Assembly: GCA_902553945.1 (NCBI GenBank) | Contig: CACDMT010000013.1 | Location: forward strand, 1 to 35,997 | Length of the DNA: 35,997 bases | Origin: an uncultured Alphaproteobacteria bacterium | GTDB taxonomy: Bacteria; Pseudomonadota; Alphaproteobacteria; HIMB59; GCA-002718135 | Reading direction: 5' to 3' | In this document: positions 29,029-35,997 of the stretch, in pieces | Numbering within the stretch: the stretch's first letter is position 1 | Layout: each line of letters opens with the position of its first letter | Program-made: the position numbers and the translations under genes | Notes under the pieces: generated by a model | What the model was told of the DNA's origin: nothing | Seen by the model: only the letters and a program-made list of their open reading frames with translations | Database searches by the model: none

Positions 29029-29984
29029 ATTTTTACAATATTTATTAATCTTTTTTTATTAAGAAACCTATTAAGGTTATTTAAAAATAAATCAATTTCG
29101 TATTTCCAATATTTTTGATTAATATTTCCTATATGAGGTGTCAAAACAACGTTTTTCAATTTTAATAATTTCGAATTTGTTGAAAGTGGTTCTTTTTCAA
29201 AAACGTCTAATCCAGCACCTAATATTAAATTATTCTCTAGTGCAGTTATTAAATCACTTTCTACAACAGTCTGACCTCTGCCTAAAGATATAAAATATGA
29301 ATTTTTTTTCATTTTTTTGAAAAAATTGATATCAATAAATTTTGATGTATCTTTACTTAAAGGTAATAGATTTATTACAAAATCCATTTTATTAATTGAT
29401 TTTAAAACGCTATGTGAGTGACAATATTTTATATTTTTAAAATTAATTTTTTTATTTTTTTTAACCATTGCATAAATATTGGCATCCATTACTTTTAGTA
29501 CTTTAGCAATTAATTTTCCAACTTTGCCAAAACCCATTATTAGAATATTTTTATTTCTAAGATCATCAATAAAATCATAATATTTATCAATTTCTTTTCT
29601 ATTTAATTTTTTTATATTTTTTAAATTATTTGCAAAATGTAAACCTCTTGAAAAAGAAAATATATGAGCAAGACCAAGTGATGCCAATGAATGAATGAAG
29701 CCCTTAGGACTGTTTGTTATAATAATTTTTTTTTGTTTTATGATACTTAATTGAGCTCTATTAGTTCCAGCTGATGAAAAGTGTATCCACCTTAAGTTTG
29801 GCATTAATTTTAACTTTTCCTTTGTTACTAGATCTCCAAAATAAATCAAAACATTTTTATTTATTTTTTTTACTGAATAAATTAATTTAATGTTTTTATT
29901 TTTAGATTTAATTTTCTTTTTACACCAATTAGGCAAGTTATTTATTTTAGTCCTATTATTTAAATCACAATATATTTCAATCAT
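29025..29984 (-). CDS. D-isomer-specific 2-hydroxyacid dehydrogenase
   Basis: NILIMGFGKVGKLIAKVL, INLLPLSKDTSKFID, ISLGRGQTVVESDLITAL, GAGLDVFEKEPL, LTPHIG (R/E/H triad). Confidence 0.9.
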   Translation of the reverse strand: MIEIYCDLNNRTKINNLPNWCKKKIKSKNKNIKLIYSVKKINKNVLIYFGDLVTKEKLKLMPNLRWIHFSSAGTNRAQLSIIKQKKIIITNSPKGFIHSLASLGLAHIFSFSRGLHFANNLKNIKKLNRKEIDKYYDFIDDLRNKNILIMGFGKVGKLIAKVLKVMDANIYAMVKKNKKINFKNIKYCHSHSVLKSINKMDFVINLLPLSKDTSKFIDINFFKKMKKNSYFISLGRGQTVVESDLITALENNLILGAGLDVFEKEPLSTNSKLLKLKNVVLTPHIGNINQKYWKYEIDLFLNNLNRFLNKKRLINIVKI

Positions 29985-31117
29985 ATTTGATAATTAGACA
30001 TTTTCTTTATTTTATATTTTTGCTTTATACTTTTAGATATATAAACTCCTAATCCTGGTTCATTAGGTGGGTATATAAAATCGTCTATTATTTTTAAATT
30101 TTCTTTTGTTATTTCTTTATCAATATTTAAATGCATCATTGGATATTCAAGAAATTTTACATTGTTAGCAAAACAAAAATGTAAATTTGACAAGAAAGCT
30201 ATTCTACTACCCCATACATGAATAGCAATTTTTTTATTATTAAATATATTAATTATATTTTTTAAAATATCATAGCCTCCTACATTTGTAACATCTGGTT
30301 GAATATATTCTACACAATTAAATTGTTTATAAATTTTAAAATCTAATAAATTATTAAGAGCTTCACCACCTGCAATTGGGTATTTTTTATTTAATTTTTC
30401 ATATCCTTTATAATCATTTGGCATTAAAGGTTCCTCAATCCATGTTGGTTTAAATTTAATTATCTGTTTTATTTTTTTATTTGCTGTAATATAGTCCCAA
30501 GAAGGATGAATCGTACCCATAATTGCATCCAACATTAAATTTTTATTTTCAAGTATTGATCTTGCTTCTTCAACTCTTTTTAAGTCTTGTGTCCATTTCT
30601 GAAAACCTATTCGCATTTTATATGAATTAAAGCCTAAATCTAATATATTACTAATATCTTTATTAATTTCTTTTGGAGAAAAAGTGGATGATCCGTTACT
30701 GGCATATAGTCTAACTTTTTCATTACTTTTTTTGTTTAATAATTTAAATAGTGGAACTTCCCTATATTGAGATAATGCATCGTATAAAGCTACATTTACT
30801 GCACTGTAAATAGATGGTATTATTCCATTTCTAGATATAAAAGGTTTTGATAAAATATTATCATTTATTTTTTCTATATCTTTAATATTTTCTAATTTAT
30901 GATTAACAATATTAATTTTTAAAAAATCAATTATTGGTTTAATTAATTCACCTGCATAAACTCCAGAATATGTTTCTCCATATCCATTAATATTTTTATT
31001 TGTAGTTATTTCTACAATTCCAACATTTTTTAAACTTTTATTATTTAAATAGCCAAGATATGATTTGTTTCCAAACCCTGATGAAAGAGAATAGCCATGA
31101 ATATTAATTATTTTCAA
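29981..31117 (-). CDS. Enolase superfamily (mandelate racemase/muconate lactonizing enzyme-like) protein, probable acid-sugar dehydratase or epimerase
   Basis: SAVNVALYDAL, SYKMRIGF (KxR), LMLDAIMG, TWIEEPL, IAGGEAL metal ligands, YIQPDVTNVGG and AIHVWGS (His-Asp dyad). Confidence 0.87.
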   Translation of the reverse strand: MKIINIHGYSLSSGFGNKSYLGYLNNKSLKNVGIVEITTNKNINGYGETYSGVYAGELIKPIIDFLKINIVNHKLENIKDIEKINDNILSKPFISRNGIIPSIYSAVNVALYDALSQYREVPLFKLLNKKSNEKVRLYASNGSSTFSPKEINKDISNILDLGFNSYKMRIGFQKWTQDLKRVEEARSILENKNLMLDAIMGTIHPSWDYITANKKIKQIIKFKPTWIEEPLMPNDYKGYEKLNKKYPIAGGEALNNLLDFKIYKQFNCVEYIQPDVTNVGGYDILKNIINIFNNKKIAIHVWGSRIAFLSNLHFCFANNVKFLEYPMMHLNIDKEITKENLKIIDDFIYPPNEPGLGVYISKSIKQKYKIKKMSNYQI

Positions 31118-32822
31118 TTGATAATTCTCTTTTAAACGATTCTAAAACAAATTTTAATCTCTTAATCCTTGCTTCAATAGTACTGCCTCCAATATGAGGT
31201 GTAATAAATAATTTGTTTTGTTTTTGTAAAGTTATAAGTTCTTTTTTTAGTATTTTTGGATATTTATTAGGAAATAAGTTCTCATTATTAATTACATCTA
31301 TTCCTGCAGCAGCAATTTTATTATTTTTAAGATTGTTTATAAGTGCTTTAATATTAATAACATTTCCTCTTGATGTATTTATTAAAATTGCATTTTTTTT
31401 CATCTGCTTGAATTCATTTTCGGAAAGTAAATTATTATTATCTTCATCACCTGATACATTAACTGAAATAATATCTGAATTATTTAAGAGATTAACCAAA
31501 CTATTTACTTGAGTAATATCTGGATCATTTATTATTTTATTTGGGTCATATGAAATTATTTTTAAACCAAATGGTTTACAAAATTTTGCTAATATAGAGC
31601 CTACAGCACCCATTCCAATAATACCTATGATTTTATTATTTAATTCAAAACCAATAAATTTGTTAGGTTCCCATTTTAGTTTTCTAACTGATTGAATAGA
31701 TGGAAAAAAATTCCTTGAAATATTTAAAATATGCATAAATGTAAGTTCAGCTGGAGAAAAGATTTTTTTCGTATCATTATGAGATTTTTTTAATGAAAAT
31801 ATTTTAATTTTATTTTTATTTAAAAATTTTAAATCTAAATGATCAATGCCAACAGATGGTGTTATTATATATTTAATTTTTAATTTTTTAAAATTCTTAA
31901 ATAAACCTTTATCAATTTTAATATTTGTAGAACAAAGCAAGACATCATAATTATTTATAACTTTTTTTAAATTAGCTCTAGAAATATTATTTATTACCTT
32001 TACTTCACCTAAACTATTAATGTTATCCAAAATTTGATCTAAATCATTAATTTTTGAAGTCACTAAAATTTTAAGTTTTTTTGACTTAATAAAAATATCC
32101 TTTATGTTTAATTTACGCTTCTTCATCATTGCCCTTGCAGTAAATAAATCTTTCGGTTCATCTAAATTACAGACTCTTTCATCAGGCAATATATATGGGA
32201 GGCTAATTTTTCCCCTTCTATTAATTTTATCAATTAAGACATGTCTTTTCATAGCATATACTGATCCACTTCTAATATACGCAGGTGGCTTGAGATCCTG
32301 CCTCAATGACTCAAGTTTTTCATTTGTTCCTGGCCAATCTTGAATTTCTCCTTTTAAAATTTGTTTTATTCTATCTGGATGTCCATCCCAAACTCTATTA
32401 ACTGCAACAACAGTGTCAGCTTTTTTATTTTTATGAAGAATTTCTATACATGCATCTAAATCATCAACAATTTTAAAAGGGTTTGAATTCATAAAATCGA
32501 CTATATAGTCATATTTTTTACCTGAATATTTTTCATACTTTAAGGCTGTCCATCTTGATGCATCAGCTGCAGTAGAGTTTTTTTTAGCATATTTTGGATC
32601 TCTTAAAAATGGTACGTGTAATCCAGCCTCTTTAGCTAAATCAGCATATTTTTGACTATCAGTAGAAAAACATATATCATCAGCATACTTACTTTTTAGA
32701 GCTTCAGTAACTGAATACCATAGTACAGGTTTTCCTTCTAAATCAGCAATATTTTTATCTTTAATTCCAGTGGATCCAGCTCTAGCAAGAATGTTTACTA
32801 GAATTTTCTTATTTCCAATCAC
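31104..32822 (-). CDS. Fusion: N-terminal CMP-acylneuraminate/KDO-type cytidylyltransferase plus C-terminal D-isomer-specific 2-hydroxyacid dehydrogenase
   Basis: N-term (~1-235): ILVNILARAGSTGIKDKNI, GKPVLWYSVTEAL, FSTDSQKYADLA, YIVDFMNSNPFKIVDDLDA, RSGSVYAMKR. C-term (~245-572): ITPSVGIDHLDL, IIGIIGMGAVGSILAKF, ILINTSRGNVINIKALI, GIDVINNENLF, FITPHIGG. One continuous 572-aa ORF. Confidence 0.9.
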   Translation of the reverse strand: MIGNKKILVNILARAGSTGIKDKNIADLEGKPVLWYSVTEALKSKYADDICFSTDSQKYADLAKEAGLHVPFLRDPKYAKKNSTAADASRWTALKYEKYSGKKYDYIVDFMNSNPFKIVDDLDACIEILHKNKKADTVVAVNRVWDGHPDRIKQILKGEIQDWPGTNEKLESLRQDLKPPAYIRSGSVYAMKRHVLIDKINRRGKISLPYILPDERVCNLDEPKDLFTARAMMKKRKLNIKDIFIKSKKLKILVTSKINDLDQILDNINSLGEVKVINNISRANLKKVINNYDVLLCSTNIKIDKGLFKNFKKLKIKYIITPSVGIDHLDLKFLNKNKIKIFSLKKSHNDTKKIFSPAELTFMHILNISRNFFPSIQSVRKLKWEPNKFIGFELNNKIIGIIGMGAVGSILAKFCKPFGLKIISYDPNKIINDPDITQVNSLVNLLNNSDIISVNVSGDEDNNNLLSENEFKQMKKNAILINTSRGNVINIKALINNLKNNKIAAAGIDVINNENLFPNKYPKILKKELITLQKQNKLFITPHIGGSTIEARIKRLKFVLESFKRELSIENN

Positions 32823-32883
32823 ATTAGATTATTATCATTAATAATTTAAAATGTCAGTTTTTAATTATAACAATTAGAATATT

Positions 32884-34215
32884 CTATATTTTTTTAATCT
32901 TATGATCAACTTTAGGATTTATAATAGCATCTTTATTTAAATTGAATGGATAACTACCAGAAGATTTATCAAATGTTTCAATATCTTTTATATTAAAAGA
33001 TATTGCTCCAATTGATTTTGTTGGGTAACTAACTTGATATGAATCATGATAACTTCCAGGGGGAATAAATATTATTATATTAATATCAATTATCCCTATT
33101 TTAAAAATATTTTTTGGAATAATACAAGTCGATTTGTAATCACCTAAATCATAATTTTTTTGCTTTCCCCATTCACCATTAATATAATCATCAAATGTTT
33201 GAAATATTAATTTATCATTGCAATAAAACTCTAATAAACAAGATATTTGAAATCCTTTTTTGAGTACAGTAAAATTGGTTTCAATTATAACTTCTTCATT
33301 GCATAAAAAATCTTCAATAATAATATTGTTTGAATTTTTTGTTTCAATTGAATTAAGTCTAACAATATTTCCACCTGGATTTAATTCTGACTTTTCCCAA
33401 GTAATTTTTTTAAATTTTTTTCTTATATCATTTTTTTCATTTAAATATTTTTCAATCATATTTTTTGTTGGACCTTTATCAATAACACGACCTTTGTCTA
33501 ATATTATCACAGAGGTGCATAATTTTTCTACTGCATCCATGTTATGACTAACAAATAACACCGTTCTTTTTTTATTTTTACTTACACTCTCAATTTTATT
33601 TAATGCTTTTTTTTGAAAATTTGCATCACCTACAGCTAAAACTTCGTCAACAATCAATATGTCAGGTTCAAGAAACGCAGCAACAGCAAAGCCTAATCTT
33701 ACAAACATTCCTGAAGAATATCTTTTTACTGGGGTATCTATGAATTGTTCTAGACCAGCAAAATCTATAATATCATCAACTTTTTTATTAATTTCTTTAA
33801 TGCTTAATCCATTCATAGTTGCATTCAAATAAATATTTTCTCTACCAGTAAGTTCAGTATGAAAACCAGTTCCGACCTCTAAAAGACTTGCAATTCTTCC
33901 TTTGATTTTAATTATTCCTTCAGTAGGTCCAGTTATTTTCGATAAAATCTTGAGAATGGTTGACTTACCAGCACCATTAGCGCCTATAATACCTATTATC
34001 TCACCTTCAAAAATATCAAGATTAATTGATTTAAGCGCTAGAAAACTTTTTTTATCAAACGAAGAAATATCACTTTTGCCTATTATACTATTAGGATCTT
34101 CTTTGTTTCTAATTCTTGCCCATAAAGATTGTAAATCTCTATAAAGTGTCCCTCTTCCTATCGTTCCTAATTTATATTCTTTAGTTAAATTGTTTACTTC
34201 AATGACTTTTCTCAT
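32884..34215 (-). CDS. wzt: ABC transporter ATP-binding protein with C-terminal extension (Wzt-type polysaccharide exporter)
   Basis: GIIGANGAGKSTILKIL, VGTGFHTELTGRENIYLN, YSSGMFVRLGFAVAAFLEPDILIVDEVLAVGD, FVSHNMDAVEKLC; ~150-aa C-terminal domain. Start trimmed to the Met at 34215, since the supplied extension runs into the permease gene. Confidence 0.92.
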   Translation of the reverse strand: MRKVIEVNNLTKEYKLGTIGRGTLYRDLQSLWARIRNKEDPNSIIGKSDISSFDKKSFLALKSINLDIFEGEIIGIIGANGAGKSTILKILSKITGPTEGIIKIKGRIASLLEVGTGFHTELTGRENIYLNATMNGLSIKEINKKVDDIIDFAGLEQFIDTPVKRYSSGMFVRLGFAVAAFLEPDILIVDEVLAVGDANFQKKALNKIESVSKNKKRTVLFVSHNMDAVEKLCTSVIILDKGRVIDKGPTKNMIEKYLNEKNDIRKKFKKITWEKSELNPGGNIVRLNSIETKNSNNIIIEDFLCNEEVIIETNFTVLKKGFQISCLLEFYCNDKLIFQTFDDYINGEWGKQKNYDLGDYKSTCIIPKNIFKIGIIDINIIIFIPPGSYHDSYQVSYPTKSIGAISFNIKDIETFDKSSGSYPFNLNKDAIINPKVDHKIKKI

Positions 34216-34216
34216 A

Positions 34217-35140
34217 TTAGACGGTATCCATAAAATTTTTCTCAACTCTGTTAAAAGCAAAAAAGCCAAATATAAAAACTAAAATCGTAACTAATAAACC
34301 TATAATTATATCATTAGAAGTAATTGAGCTTTCTCCTAAAAAAATATATTTGAAGATTTCGACAGCTGATGTCATTGGATTTAAAGCAACAAATATTCTA
34401 TAATTATCTGGAACCAAAGATAAAGGATATACTATAGGAGTTACATACATCCAAAGTTGAATTAAAAAACTCATAGCAAAAGTTAGGTCACGATATTTGG
34501 CAGTAATTGCTGATATTAACATTCCAAAACCTAAACTTGCAAATGCAACATAAAATAAAATTAAAGGCAAATATAAAACATTAAATGATAATGTAATATC
34601 AGAACCAGAATATATAAAATACATGAGAAAAAGTGTAAAAATAATGAATTGAATAGCAAATTGAAGTAAAGAAATAATTACATTTGCAATTGGAACTGTT
34701 AATCTGGGAAAATGAACTTTGCCAAACAAGCCTGCATTAGCAACAAATATATTTGATGTTAAATTTAAACAAGCTGCAAAGTAAGCCCATATAACATTTC
34801 CTGCCATATAAAATATAAATGGAGGTAATCCATCAGTTGGTAATTTTGCTAAATTTCCAAAAATTACTGTGAATACAAGTGTGTTTACAAGAGGTTGGAC
34901 GATGTACCATAATGGGCCAAGAATTGTTTGTTTGTAAAAGGTAACAAAATCTCTTTTTACAAACATATAAATTAAATCTCTATATTTATATAAGTTAAAG
35001 AAAAAACTAATATCAAATAATGATCTTTTAGTATCTATGATAGTATCCCAATTATCTTTATTATTTTTCACTTTATATATTAGTTTGTTAATAACTTGTT
35101 CATTTGTAATAAAAAATTTTTTCTTGATATTGGATAACAA
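34217..35140 (-). CDS. wzm: ABC-2 type polysaccharide export permease (Wzm-type)
   Basis: YRDLIYMFVKRDFVTFYKQTILGPLWYIVQPLVNTLVFTVIFG, LGFGMLISAITAKYRDLTF, MYVTPIVYPLSLVPDNYRIFVALNPMTSAVEIFKYIFLG. The exact start is uncertain because of a ~60 bp overlap with the upstream gene. Confidence 0.92.
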   Translation of the reverse strand: MLSNIKKKFFITNEQVINKLIYKVKNNKDNWDTIIDTKRSLFDISFFFNLYKYRDLIYMFVKRDFVTFYKQTILGPLWYIVQPLVNTLVFTVIFGNLAKLPTDGLPPFIFYMAGNVIWAYFAACLNLTSNIFVANAGLFGKVHFPRLTVPIANVIISLLQFAIQFIIFTLFLMYFIYSGSDITLSFNVLYLPLILFYVAFASLGFGMLISAITAKYRDLTFAMSFLIQLWMYVTPIVYPLSLVPDNYRIFVALNPMTSAVEIFKYIFLGESSITSNDIIIGLLVTILVFIFGFFAFNRVEKNFMDTV

Positions 35141-35997
35141 ATACTATCTTGAATTTTATTTACCAAATATTTATCTATAAAAAAATAATTTTTTTTATCT
35201 TTAATTATTCTATTTATAATTTCAACTCCATCGTTAATATTATAAAAAAGTATTGAATTTTGTTGTAATTCATCGTTAATTTTTTTTCCAAAATCAGAGG
35301 ATAAATTATAATCAAATTTATTTGAAAAAATAACACAATTCATTTGCATTGATAAGCATTCTGCAAATCCTGTACTTAACATATCAAATAGTACCAAATC
35401 AACTTTTTGAAATACCTCTATTGCTTTTTGATTAGAAACAGTAATTCTCTTTTTCTTTATATATTCAGAAAAGTAATTTATAAAATAATCATCTTTGTAA
35501 AAACCAGAGAAATTTTTATAAATTATATTTAATTTATCAAACTTTTTTAAAAGAATTTCAATTAATCTACATGTTTCTTTCTTGTATTTAAAATTTTCTT
35601 CAGGAGTAATTTCTTCTAAATTTGCCATATATTTTCTAGAGGGGCTTTCAGGAAAGAAAATTGTAAAAGTATTTTTATTATTTGAATAGGTTTTCTTTTT
35701 TAGTACATTTAAATATACACTGCCAATATTAAATATTTTAATATCTTTTGAATTACTTACATCGTTCCAAATATCAATATTTTTACGACCCCAAGAAATA
35801 AAATAATCCTCATGAGTATGTTGTTGAAGCCCTTTAAAGAAAGTGAATGAATTATTTTTATTTATATAAGGAACAAAATTATTGATACCATGGTCATGTC
35901 CAACAATTTTAATATTATGTTTTTTCAATAAAATAATAAATACCTTTATATTATCATTTGTAAAAATACCTGTGGTTATATGAAAATATTTAATTTT
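35080..35997 (-). CDS. Surface-carbohydrate transferase-like protein, truncated by the right window edge
   Basis: The supplied ORF starts at a TTG (35928), but I read the same frame open to the window edge: KIKYFHITTGIFTNDNIKVFIILLKKHNIKIVGHDHG. The GHDHG...HEDYFISWG and ...VDLVLFDMLSTGFAECLSMQMNCVIF pattern resembles LIC12162/capsule-type transferases. Confidence 0.55.
   Translation of the reverse strand, partial: KIKYFHITTGIFTNDNIKVFIILLKKHNIKIVGHDHGINNFVPYINKNNSFTFFKGLQQHTHEDYFISWGRKNIDIWNDVSNSKDIKIFNIGSVYLNVLKKKTYSNNKNTFTIFFPESPSRKYMANLEEITPEENFKYKKETCRLIEILLKKFDKLNIIYKNFSGFYKDDYFINYFSEYIKKKRITVSNQKAIEVFQKVDLVLFDMLSTGFAECLSMQMNCVIFSNKFDYNLSSDFGKKINDELQQNSILFYNINDGVEIINRIIKDKKNYFFIDKYLVNKIQDSICYPISRKNFLLQMNKLLTN

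Noticed and set aside
31213-32343. Plus-strand ORFs 31213..31512 and 32104..32343
   Set aside because: Antisense to the cytidylyltransferase-dehydrogenase fusion; hydrophobic composition is explained by reverse reading of AT-rich coding sequence.
32823-32883. 61-bp intergenic gap upstream of the cytidylyltransferase-dehydrogenase fusion gene as a promoter
   Set aside because: It is one of the larger gaps and could hold a promoter, but in uniformly AT-rich sequence no -35/-10 pair can be called reliably by eye.
33260-34144. Plus-strand ORFs 33260..33547 and 33902..34144
   Set aside because: Antisense to the Wzt ATPase gene; no independent support.
1-35997. CRISPR arrays, tRNA/rRNA genes, transposases, defence systems
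   Set aside because: None recognised: no spaced direct repeats, no RNA-gene signatures and no mobile-element proteins among the ORFs. Low-complexity A/T repeats are background.

Overview
The window is very AT-rich and contains a dense, almost entirely minus-strand surface-polysaccharide or glycan biosynthesis island of about 34 CDS. No rRNA, tRNA, CRISPR or transposase genes were recognised. Read in the direction of transcription (right to left), it contains: (i) a partial surface-glycan transferase-like gene cut by the right edge, then a Wzm/Wzt-type ABC exporter; (ii) a tightly coupled four-gene cassette: a CMP-sugar cytidylyltransferase fused to a D-2-hydroxyacid dehydrogenase, an enolase-superfamily enzyme, a second D-2-hydroxyacid dehydrogenase and a DAHP-synthase-like enzyme with an altered acceptor motif; this is my best candidate for an undescribed pathway to a CMP-activated keto-sugar acid; (iii) a GT2 and a LIC12162-family transferase; (iv) a dTDP-sugar module (RfbA, divergent RfbC, C-methyltransferase, FdtB-like, and FdtA-like, the only plus-strand gene); (v) an amino-sugar module with DegT aminotransferase, two paralogous SDRs flanking a radical SAM/SPASM protein, and one SDR fused to a C-terminal formyltransferase (reverse of the ArnA domain order); (vi) a complete set of legionaminic-acid-type genes (LegB, C, H, I, G, PtmE-like, LegF, PtmA-like); and (vii) a second NeuB-like/SpsF-like pair in which the NeuB lacks the SAF domain. 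Three distinct PEP-condensing synthase plus CMP-transferase pairs are therefore present. All family calls come from reading motifs in the supplied translations; no database search was run.
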